Below, piece after piece: positions 16,635-24,086 of a stretch of DNA of 64,000 nt. The DNA lies in NCBI GenBank assembly GCA_963737575.1, contig CAVTTJ010000010.1:5845-69844 (forward strand), given 5' to 3'. The stretch's first letter is position 1, and each line of letters starts with the position of its first letter. This DNA is from VRUE01 sp963737575. Lineage in GTDB: Bacteria > Actinomycetota > Thermoleophilia > Solirubrobacterales > 70-9. The position numbers and the translations under genes are program-made. The notes beneath the pieces were generated by a model. That model was not told the DNA's origin. It saw only the letters and a list, made by a program, of their open reading frames with translations, and ran no database searches.

Positions 16635-18175
16635 TTCGTGAACCCATCTTCGATCGGGGTTTCGCCCTCGAGGAATCCGGCCGGCACGACCCCCGCCTTT
16701 CGTCGGAAGAAGTCGGGCAGCGCCCGCCACTGGATCACCATCAGGACTACGCCGAGCACCATGAAGAAGACCGCGATCACGAGCGGCGGGCCCAGGCCCA
16801 GCCACGAGTTCCCCGATTCCGAGTTGGCGGGGTCGGCGAGTTCGATCGCGTTCTTGACCAGCAGATAGAAGAGGATCACACCGCCGAGCACCGGCCCGAC
16901 GCCGACGAAGAAGAAGTTCTTGACGCTGCGCAGCAGCTCGCGCCTGTAGTAGATCGCGCAGGCGAAGCCGGTGATGCCGATGTAGAAGGAGATCATCAGG
17001 CCCAGCGCGGCCAGCGAGTCGAAGAGGATGTCTTCGCTGATCAGGGTCAGGCCGACGTACCAGAGGATCGACAGGCCGCCCATCCAGATCGTCGAGAGGT
17101 GGGGGGTCAGATAGCGCGGGTGGACCTTGCCGAGGCTCTTGGGCATCGCCTTCGCCCGTGCCATCGAGAGGGTGGTCCTCGCCGCCGGCAGGATCGTCGT
17201 CTGGGTCGACGCCGCTGCCGAGGTGAGGACGGCGATGATCAGGAGTTTGTCGAGCGGCGAGCCGAAGACTTCGCTGCCGAGCGAGCTGAGAACGTCTTCC
17301 TGGTTTTCGACCAGGCTGTGGACCCCTGCGTAGGACTGGGCGGCGAAGGCGACGACCACGTAGATCCCGAGCAGGATCAGGGTGCTGATCACCGTCGCCT
17401 TGCCCGGCGCCTCGGTCGGGTCCTCGGTCTCCTCGTTGACGGTTGCCGTCGTGTCCCAGCCCCAGTAGATGAACACCGCCAGCAGCATCCCGGCGGAGAT
17501 CTCGCTCGGGCTGAGGGAAAACGGGTTCAGCCAGGAGAGGCTGGGGTCGATCGACCCGGACGGAGCCGAGCCCGCGTAGACCTTGATGATCGCGACCACC
17601 GCGAACAGCGCCAGGGTGATGATCTCCGCCGCCAGCAGCCCGATCTGGGTGCGGGCGGAGAGCTCGATCCCGATCACGACGATCGCCGTCATCAGCAGGA
17701 TCCAGACGACGCCGACCGCAGTCACGGCGGCGGTCGAGGCCGCCGCCGAATCCCAGCCGACGAGGAGGAAGGAGTAGAGGCCGGCGATCTGGGCGAGGTT
17801 CGCCATCACGACGATGTCGGTGACGACGATCACCCAGCCGACCATCCAGCCCAGGTGCGGCCCCATCCCCAGGGTCACCCATGAGAAGCTCGTCCCGCAG
17901 TCGGGGTCGGCTTTGTTCATGTAGTAGTAGGCGCCGGCGACGAGGAACATCGGGATGAAGCTGACCAGCAGGATCGCGGGCGAACCGAGCCCGACGGCGG
18001 CGGCGACGAAGCCCAGGGTCGCGGCGAGACTGTAGCCGGGAGCGGTCGAGGCCACTCCGATGACGACGCTGGATGCGAACCCGATCGCGTTCTTCTTCAG
18101 GCCCTTCTCGCCGCTGCTCGGGACAGGACCGGTGCTCGGGGTCGCTTCGCTCGCTGGGACAGCTGCGCTCTCCAT
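16631..18175 (-). CDS. APC-family amino acid/polyamine permease
   Basis: The 514-residue protein has about 12 predicted membrane helices with the APC opening KKNAIGFASSVVIGVASTAPGYSLAA split over helix 1, and the conserved GTSFSWV and ARTQIG loops. A Pro/Ser-rich cytoplasmic N-terminus precedes helix 1, and the C-terminus (PAGFLEGETPIEDGFTK) is soluble. APC permeases are proton or antiport carriers for amino acids, GABA or polyamines. It heads the minus-strand run that continues through UspA and the Pot-type ABC system, so it offers a second uptake route for the same substrates. The promoter must lie in 18176-18398. Confidence 0.87.
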   Translation of the reverse strand: MESAAVPASEATPSTGPVPSSGEKGLKKNAIGFASSVVIGVASTAPGYSLAATLGFVAAAVGLGSPAILLVSFIPMFLVAGAYYYMNKADPDCGTSFSWVTLGMGPHLGWMVGWVIVVTDIVVMANLAQIAGLYSFLLVGWDSAAASTAAVTAVGVVWILLMTAIVVIGIELSARTQIGLLAAEIITLALFAVVAIIKVYAGSAPSGSIDPSLSWLNPFSLSPSEISAGMLLAVFIYWGWDTTATVNEETEDPTEAPGKATVISTLILLGIYVVVAFAAQSYAGVHSLVENQEDVLSSLGSEVFGSPLDKLLIIAVLTSAAASTQTTILPAARTTLSMARAKAMPKSLGKVHPRYLTPHLSTIWMGGLSILWYVGLTLISEDILFDSLAALGLMISFYIGITGFACAIYYRRELLRSVKNFFFVGVGPVLGGVILFYLLVKNAIELADPANSESGNSWLGLGPPLVIAVFFMVLGVVLMVIQWRALPDFFRRKAGVVPAGFLEGETPIEDGFTK

Positions 18176-18285
18176 CCGTCTCCTCTCGTGCTCCCGCCGC
18201 CACAGAAAGTGGCGGTCAGATTGGACGCTACGCTCAAGGTGCTTTCTGGCACAAGGGGCGGATACCCCAATTTTTGGCCGCTCCG

Positions 18286-18302
18286 TTGTACATCTTGTAC
18301 AT
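18286..18302. promoter_or_regulatory. direct repeat TTGTACAT x2, candidate operator
   Basis: TTGTACAT occurs at 18286-18293 and 18295-18302, one base apart; each contains the palindrome TGTACA. It sits in the divergent region between the APC permease and aminotransferase genes, about 35 bp upstream of the predicted aminotransferase -35 box. It could bind the PucR-type regulator encoded at 19793 or another factor. Confidence 0.4.
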
Positions 18303-18333
18303 GAGAGATCCGTTTGCTTGACCCATTGACCAC

Positions 18334-18362
18334 TTGAAGGTGAGCCGTTTCGGAGCTAGCTT
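18334..18362 (+). promoter_or_regulatory. putative promoter of the aminotransferase-pucR operon
   Basis: TTGAAG (18334-18339) and TAGCTT (18357-18362) are separated by 17 bp. The predicted transcript would start near 18369 and give a leader of about 30 nt containing AAGGAGG at 18386-18392, 6 nt before the ATG. Confidence 0.45.
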
Positions 18363-18398
18363 TGTCCATATCGTCGTAGCCGAGCAAGGAGGGTCCCA

Positions 18399-19784
18399 AT
18401 GGCTGTAGCGGAGCATGTGAGCTCTGAGACAGGCACCGGCCTGCAGGAGATGGCAAGGCGGCACCTGTGGATGCATTTCTCCCGCATGGGCGCCTACGGC
18501 GATGAGAAGGAGATCCCGATCATCGTCCGCGGCGATGGCTGCTATGTCTACGACGAGCACGGCAACCGCTATCTCGACGGACTCTCGGCCTTGTTCTGCG
18601 TCAACGCCGGCCACGGTCGGACCGAGCTCGGCGAGGCCGCCGCCCGCCAGGTCGAAGAGCTCGACTTCTACACGCTCTGGAGCTACGCGCACCCGCGGGC
18701 GATCGAGCTCGCGACCCGAATCGCCTCGTTGGCGCCGGGCGACCTGAATCGCGTCTTCTTCACCTCGGGCGGATCGGAGGCCGTCGAGTCGGCGCTGAAG
18801 CTCGCGCGGAACTACCACCGGATGCTCGGCAAAGGCCAGAAGCACAAGCTGATCGCCCGCGAGATCGCCTACCACGGGACATCGCTGGGCGCCCTCTCGG
18901 CAACCGGCATCACCGACCTGCGCTCGCAGTTCGAGCCGCTCGTGCCGGGCGGCTGTCACGTCCCCAACACCAACGTCTACCGCTGGCCGGAGGACCGCCA
19001 CCCGCTCTGGGCGGCGAACGCGATCGAGGAGCGGATCGAATTCGAGGGGCCCGAGACGGTCGCCGCGGTGATCATCGAGCCGGTCCAGAACGCGGGCGGC
19101 TGTTTCGTTGCTCCCGACGGCTATTTCCAGCGCGTGCGCGAGATCTGCGACCGCCACGACGTGCTGATGATCTCCGACGAGGTGATCTGCGCCTGGGGCC
19201 GCCTCGGGCACTGGTTCGGCTGCGAACGGTTCGGCTACACGCCGGACCTGATCACCGTGGCGAAGGCATTGACGTCGGCCTATGCGCCGATGGGCGGCGT
19301 TATCGCCTCCGACCGGGTCGCCGAGCCGTTCATGGACGGCGATGCCTCCTTCGCCCACGGCTTCACCTTCGCCGGCCACCCGATCGCGTCGGCGATCGCG
19401 ATGGCCAACCTCGACGTCTTCGAGCGCGAGGACCTCTGCGGCCACGTCCTGGCCAAGGAGGGCGAGTTCCGGCAGATGCTCGAGTCCCTGCACGAGCTTC
19501 CAATCGTCGGCGACGTGCGGGGGGCCGGCTACTTCCATGCGATCGAGCTGGTCAAGGACAAGGAGACGAAGGAGAGCTTCGACGACCGGGAATCCGAGGA
19601 ACTCCTGCGCGGATTCCTGTCGGGAGAGCTGTACCGCAGCGGCCTGATCTGCAGGGCCGACGACCGCGGGGACCCGGTGATCCAGCTGGCGCCCCCGCTG
19701 ATCGCCGACACCGATCAGTTCGAAGAGATCCATGACGTCCTCCACGACGTCCTGAGCCAGGCCTGGAAGCGGATTCACAAGTAG
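18399..19784 (+). CDS. class III omega-amino acid/diamine aminotransferase (PLP)
   Basis: The 461-residue enzyme shows the class III pattern: phosphate-cup SGGSEAVESALKLAR near 123-137, AYHGTSLGALSATG near 158, the ring-binding Asp260 in MISDEVICAWGR and the Schiff-base Lys289 in ITVAKALTSAYAPMGG. Close relatives transfer the terminal amino group of beta-alanine, GABA or putrescine to pyruvate or 2-oxoglutarate. Tandem placement with a PucR regulator, alanine dehydrogenase and succinate-semialdehyde dehydrogenase favours an omega-amino acid:pyruvate reaction that produces alanine. A strong AAGGAGG sets the start. The regulator gene follows 8 bp after the stop. Confidence 0.88.
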   Translation: MAVAEHVSSETGTGLQEMARRHLWMHFSRMGAYGDEKEIPIIVRGDGCYVYDEHGNRYLDGLSALFCVNAGHGRTELGEAAARQVEELDFYTLWSYAHPRAIELATRIASLAPGDLNRVFFTSGGSEAVESALKLARNYHRMLGKGQKHKLIAREIAYHGTSLGALSATGITDLRSQFEPLVPGGCHVPNTNVYRWPEDRHPLWAANAIEERIEFEGPETVAAVIIEPVQNAGGCFVAPDGYFQRVREICDRHDVLMISDEVICAWGRLGHWFGCERFGYTPDLITVAKALTSAYAPMGGVIASDRVAEPFMDGDASFAHGFTFAGHPIASAIAMANLDVFEREDLCGHVLAKEGEFRQMLESLHELPIVGDVRGAGYFHAIELVKDKETKESFDDRESEELLRGFLSGELYRSGLICRADDRGDPVIQLAPPLIADTDQFEEIHDVLHDVLSQAWKRIHK

Positions 19785-19792
19785 GGCCACGG

Positions 19793-21352
19793 ATGCTCAC
19801 CGTCCAGAGCCTCCTCGACGAGCTTGGTCTCGACCTGGCCGCCGGGGGGCGGGGGGCGGCCGCGCCGGTTCGCTGGGTCCACATCTCCGAGCTCGAGGAC
19901 CCGACCCCGTGGCTCTCGGGCGGAGAGCTGATGCTGACGACGGGGATCCCGCTCGATTCGGCGGCCAAACAGCGCGCGTTCGTCAGCCTTCTGGCCGACC
20001 ACAACCTCGCCGGCCTCGGGTTCGGGACCGGGTTCACGCACAAGAAACTGCCGAAAGCGCTGGTCGACGAGGCCGCCAAGCGTGACTTCCCGCTGTTCGA
20101 GGTCCCCTACTCGACCCCGTTCATCGCGATCACCGAGAAGGCGTTCGCCCGCCTCGTCAACGAGCAGTACGAGGTCCTGCAGCGCGGGATCGCGGTCCAG
20201 CGCCGGCTCGAGCGCCTGGTCCTCGAAGAGCGCGGCCTCGAGGAGATCGTCGCCACGATCGCCTCCGCGGTCGGCGGCACCGTCGCGATCCTCGACGGCC
20301 GCGGCGAGCGACTCGCCGGGCGCGGCTTCCGGCGCCAGCTCTCTGCCGACGCGGTGAGTGCGATCGGCGACGAAGCCCTCTCCCATACCGGCGACGGCCA
20401 CCCCTTCGTCCCGTCCCATCCCTCTGTCGCCGGGCGCGCCCTCGCCCACCCGGTGATCTCGCCCGGGGGCGGGCCGCCGCAGGCGTGGGTCGTGATCGTC
20501 CGCGACTCCGGCGGCCTCGGTGACTTCGAGCGCCTGATCCTCCAGCAGGCGGTTGCCGTCGTCGCCCTCGAGCTGATGCGGCGGCGGGTCGCCCGCGAGA
20601 CCGAGCGCCGACTCGCCGGCGACGTCCTCGCCGGCGCCCTCGGCGGCCGGCTCGAGGCCTCAGAGCTCCGCCGCCGGCTCGAGCCGTTCGGGATCGGGGG
20701 CGAGGCGGCGGTCCTCGTCTTCGACCTCGACGACCCCTCGGCGGCGGAGGCGGCTCTCGAGCGGGCCCTCGCCGCGGATGCCTGCCCCGCGGTCGTCGCC
20801 CCCCACACCAGCGCCGGCCGCGAGCTCCTCTGCGCCGTGGTCGACGCCGCCGACCGCGATCCCGTCGACCTGGCTGCCGACGCCCGGCGGGCGCTGATCA
20901 AAGAGCGCGGCACGGTCCGCGCCGCCGCCAGCCGCGCGGCACCGCCCGAGGAGCTGCGGCACTCCTTCCACGAAGCGCGCTGCGCGCTGGAGGCGACCGC
21001 TTTCTCCAACGGCAACGAACCCGAGGTCGCCTCGTGGCGCGATCTCGGCGCCTTCACGCTGCTGCTCTCGATCCAGGACGACGACGCGCTGCGGCTCTAC
21101 TGCGACAGCGTCCTCGGGCCGATCGAGCAGGGCGACGAGGAATACGGCGGCGAGCTGCTGCGCTCGCTGGAAGCCTTCATCGAGCAGAACGGGCAGTGGG
21201 AGCGGGCCGCCCGCGAGGTCTACTGTCACCGCCACACCCTGCGCTACCGGATGCGCAAGGTGGAAGAGCTGACCGGGCGCGACCTGTCCCGCGCCCACGA
21301 CCGGATCGAGTTCTGGCTGGCACTCCGAGCAAGGGAGCTTGTGGGGGTATGA
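19793..21352 (+). CDS. PucR-family transcriptional regulator
   Basis: The 519-residue protein has the PucR N-terminal sensory domain (MLTVQSLLDELG, then RWVHISELEDPTPWLSGGEL and LMLTTGIPL), a central GAF/GGDEF-like region and the C-terminal PucR helix-turn-helix (FIEQNGQWERAAREVYCHRH, TLRYRMRKVEELTGRDL). PucR-type proteins activate purine, amino-acid or GABA catabolic genes in response to a small molecule. It is cotranscribed with the aminotransferase and lies between catabolic genes, so it is the obvious local regulator. The TTGTACAT repeat near 18.29 kb is a candidate target. Confidence 0.9.
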   Translation: MLTVQSLLDELGLDLAAGGRGAAAPVRWVHISELEDPTPWLSGGELMLTTGIPLDSAAKQRAFVSLLADHNLAGLGFGTGFTHKKLPKALVDEAAKRDFPLFEVPYSTPFIAITEKAFARLVNEQYEVLQRGIAVQRRLERLVLEERGLEEIVATIASAVGGTVAILDGRGERLAGRGFRRQLSADAVSAIGDEALSHTGDGHPFVPSHPSVAGRALAHPVISPGGGPPQAWVVIVRDSGGLGDFERLILQQAVAVVALELMRRRVARETERRLAGDVLAGALGGRLEASELRRRLEPFGIGGEAAVLVFDLDDPSAAEAALERALAADACPAVVAPHTSAGRELLCAVVDAADRDPVDLAADARRALIKERGTVRAAASRAAPPEELRHSFHEARCALEATAFSNGNEPEVASWRDLGAFTLLLSIQDDDALRLYCDSVLGPIEQGDEEYGGELLRSLEAFIEQNGQWERAAREVYCHRHTLRYRMRKVEELTGRDLSRAHDRIEFWLALRARELVGV

Positions 21353-21389
21353 AGAACAATTCCGCCCGCGTGCTCGCGAATAATTCCGC

Positions 21390-21459
21390 CGCCTCCTCTG
21401 CTCCCGCTCGCGCGCGCTCATCACTACCGGCGATCTCTGCGCGCGCGCTCCCGCGTCCG
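21390..21459 (-). repeat. interspersed GC-rich repeat, copy C
   Basis: Read on the minus strand, this intergenic 70-bp stretch matches the repeats at 39362-39435 and 50698-50770. It shares CGGACGCGGGAGCG, GCCGGT near the middle and GCGAGCGGGAGCAGAG near the end, with one 1-nt gap. It fills half of the 144-bp gap between the regulator and alanine dehydrogenase genes. Confidence 0.65.
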
Positions 21460-21496
21460 GCGGGCGGCGGGCGAACTCTGAGACCGGAGTTGAGAC

Positions 21497-22684
21497 GTGA
21501 AGGTTGGAGTTCCGACGGAGATAAAGGACGACGAGTACCGCGTCGCGATCACCCCGTCCGGAGTGCGCGAATTGACCGAACATGGGCACGAGGTTCTGAT
21601 CGAGACCGGCGCCGGCGACGGCAGCGCGATACCCGACTCGAGCTTCGAGGCACAGGGGGCGAGGATCGTCCCCGATGCCGACGCCGTCTTCGGCGAGGCC
21701 GAGATGGTGATCAAGGTCAAGGAGCCGCAGCCGGACGAGGTCGAGAGGCTGCGCCCCGACCAGGTTCTCTTCACCTACCTGCACCTGGCGCCCGCCCCGG
21801 AGCTGACCCGCGGCCTGCGCGAGTCCGGGGCGACCTGCATCGCCTATGAGACGGTCGAGGACTCGAGGGGACACCTGCCGCTGCTGGCCCCGATGAGCGA
21901 GATCGCCGGCAAGATCGCGACCCAGGCGGGCGCCTTCATGCTCGAGAAGCCGCTAGGCGGGCGCGGCATCCTGCTCGGCGGGGTGCCCGGAGTCGCCGCG
22001 GCGAACGTGATGGTCATCGGCGGCGGCGTCGTCGGCATGAACGCCGCCTTCATCGCGATCGGGATGGAGGCCGACGTATTCGTCTTCGACAAATCGATCG
22101 ACCGCCTGCGGGATCTCGACGTCAATTTCTCCGGCGGTTGTTCGACCGTCTACTCGACGACGCTCGCGATCGAGGAGATGCTTCCCCGCGCCGACCTCGT
22201 GATCGGCGCCGTCCTCGTCCACGGGGCGAGGGCGCCGAAAGTCGTCCGTCGCGAGCAGCTGGCGCTGATGAAGCCCGGCGCTGTCATGGTCGACGTCGCG
22301 ATCGACCAGGGCGGCTGCTTCGAGACCTCGCACCCGACCACCCACCGGGACCCGACCTTCGAGGTCGACGGGATCATCCATTACTGCGTCGCGAACATGC
22401 CGGGCGCGGTCCCGATCACGGCGACCTACGCCCTCACCAACGCGACCCTTCCCTATGCGCTGGCGCTCGCCGACGAGGGGGTCGCCGGAGCGATCGAGAA
22501 GAACCCGGGCCTGCGGCCGGGCGTCAACGTCGCCGCCGGCAAGGTCACGCACCAGGCGGTCGCCGAAGCCACCCGCGAGGATTACACGCCCCTGAGCGCG
22601 GCACTCTCGAGCGAGATTTCCAGTGATGGGAGACGCGAGAGAGCAAAGCGCGAAATTCATCCCGAGATAAGGAGTGTTGAATGA
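21497..22684 (+). CDS. ald: alanine dehydrogenase
   Basis: The 395-residue enzyme starts MKVGVPTEIKDDEYRVAITP, the hallmark N-terminus of Ald. It has the pyruvate-binding lysine in VIKVKEP (about 72-78), the catalytic His96 in LFTYLHLAPAP and a NAD-binding motif VMVIGGGVVGMNAA near 170. It converts L-alanine, NAD and water to pyruvate, ammonia and NADH. Beside an omega-aminotransferase it would recycle alanine to the pyruvate acceptor. The C-terminal tail after YTPLSAALS is about 20 residues longer than usual and Arg/Glu rich. The stop overlaps the next start (ATGA at 22681). Confidence 0.93.
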   Translation: MKVGVPTEIKDDEYRVAITPSGVRELTEHGHEVLIETGAGDGSAIPDSSFEAQGARIVPDADAVFGEAEMVIKVKEPQPDEVERLRPDQVLFTYLHLAPAPELTRGLRESGATCIAYETVEDSRGHLPLLAPMSEIAGKIATQAGAFMLEKPLGGRGILLGGVPGVAAANVMVIGGGVVGMNAAFIAIGMEADVFVFDKSIDRLRDLDVNFSGGCSTVYSTTLAIEEMLPRADLVIGAVLVHGARAPKVVRREQLALMKPGAVMVDVAIDQGGCFETSHPTTHRDPTFEVDGIIHYCVANMPGAVPITATYALTNATLPYALALADEGVAGAIEKNPGLRPGVNVAAGKVTHQAVAEATREDYTPLSAALSSEISSDGRRERAKREIHPEIRSVE

Positions 22685-24048
22685 GCAAGTACGCCGTTGT
22701 CAACCCGGCCACCGGTGAGACGGTGAAGGAGTATCCGGAAATCTCGGACGCCGACCTTCGCGCGGCGGTCGGGCGGGCCGATGAGGCATACCGAACCTGG
22801 TCGAGCGCCTCCACGGTGGCCGAGCGGGCGGAAATTGTGCGCAAGGTCGGCGAGCTTCACAAGGAGCGCAGCAGGGAGCTGGCCGAGATCATCGTCCGCG
22901 AGATGGGCAAGCCGATCGAGCAGGCTGTCGGCGAGGTCGACTTCGCCGGCGACATCTACGGCTTCTACGCCGACAACGCCGAGGACCTGATGGCCGATGA
23001 GCCGGTCAAGGGCTTCGCCGGCGAAGGCACGGCGGTGATCCGCCGCAGCCCGTTCGGCGTCCTGCTCGGGATCATGCCCTGGAACTTCCCCTACTACCAG
23101 GTGGCTCGGTTCGCCGGCCCGAATTTGGTGATCGGCAACCCGATCCTGCTCAAGCATGCTCACCAGTGCCCGGAATCGGCCGAGGCGATCGCCCGGATCT
23201 TCAGCGACGCCGGCGCTCCCGAGGGCACCTACGAGAACATCTACGCGACCAACGAGCAGATCGAGTTGGTGATCGCCGACCCCCGCGTGCACGGTGTCTC
23301 GGTCACCGGCTCCGAGCGCGCCGGCGCCGCGGTCGCCGAGACCGCCGGCCGCAATCTGAAGAAGGTGGTGCTCGAGCTCGGCGGCTCCGACCCTTTCATC
23401 CTGCTCGGCACCGACGACGTCGACGGCGCGGCGCAGGCCGCGGCAGAAGCACGGCTCGACAACACCGGCCAGTCCTGCAACGCCGCCAAGCGCTTCATCG
23501 TCATCGACGAGCTCTACGACGAGTTCGTCGAGAAGCTTAAGGAGAAGATGGGCGCCTCGAAGACGGGCGACCCGACGGCCGAGGACACCGCGCTCGGCCC
23601 GCTCTCCTCGGCGAGTGCGGCGGATCACATCGAGGACCAGCTGAAGCGGGCGATCGACAATGGCGCCGAGGCCCTCATCGGCGGCGGTCGTGACGGCAAC
23701 TACATCGAGCCGACGATCCTCGCCGGGATCAAGCCCGGCGACGAGGCCTCCCAGGAAGAGTTCTTCGGGCCGGTGGCGCAGGTCTACAGGGTCGGCTCGG
23801 AGGAGGAGGCGGTCGAGCTCGCGAACCAGACCCCGTTCGGGCTCGGCTCCTACCTGATGAGCACCGATGAGGACCAGGCCGAGCGGGTCGCGAACCAGAT
23901 CGAAGCCGGGATGGTCTACGTCAACCTGGTCCTCGCCGACAGCCCCGAGCTGCCATTCGGCGGCGTCAAGCGCTCCGGCTTCGGCCGCGAGCTGGGCACC
24001 TATGGAGCCGACGAGTTCGTCAACAAGAAGCTGATTCGCAGCGCCTGA
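22681..24048 (+). CDS. gabD: succinate-semialdehyde dehydrogenase (NAD(P)), ALDH superfamily
   Basis: The 455-residue aldehyde dehydrogenase contains IMPWNFPYYQ (131-140), the general base Glu232 in VLELGGSDPFILL and the nucleophile Cys266 in NTGQSCNAAKRF. The short N-terminus, starting with YAVVNPATGE, and the GQSC context place it in the GabD/Sad group that oxidises succinate semialdehyde to succinate. Translation is coupled to ald by ATGA overlap, with AAGGAG upstream. It would receive the C4 semialdehyde made by transamination of GABA. Substrate assignment is by family and context. Confidence 0.87.
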   Translation: MSKYAVVNPATGETVKEYPEISDADLRAAVGRADEAYRTWSSASTVAERAEIVRKVGELHKERSRELAEIIVREMGKPIEQAVGEVDFAGDIYGFYADNAEDLMADEPVKGFAGEGTAVIRRSPFGVLLGIMPWNFPYYQVARFAGPNLVIGNPILLKHAHQCPESAEAIARIFSDAGAPEGTYENIYATNEQIELVIADPRVHGVSVTGSERAGAAVAETAGRNLKKVVLELGGSDPFILLGTDDVDGAAQAAAEARLDNTGQSCNAAKRFIVIDELYDEFVEKLKEKMGASKTGDPTAEDTALGPLSSASAADHIEDQLKRAIDNGAEALIGGGRDGNYIEPTILAGIKPGDEASQEEFFGPVAQVYRVGSEEEAVELANQTPFGLGSYLMSTDEDQAERVANQIEAGMVYVNLVLADSPELPFGGVKRSGFGRELGTYGADEFVNKKLIRSA

Positions 24049-24086
24049 GACCGCACCCATCCGCGCCTGCTGGTTTCTTACAGCCG

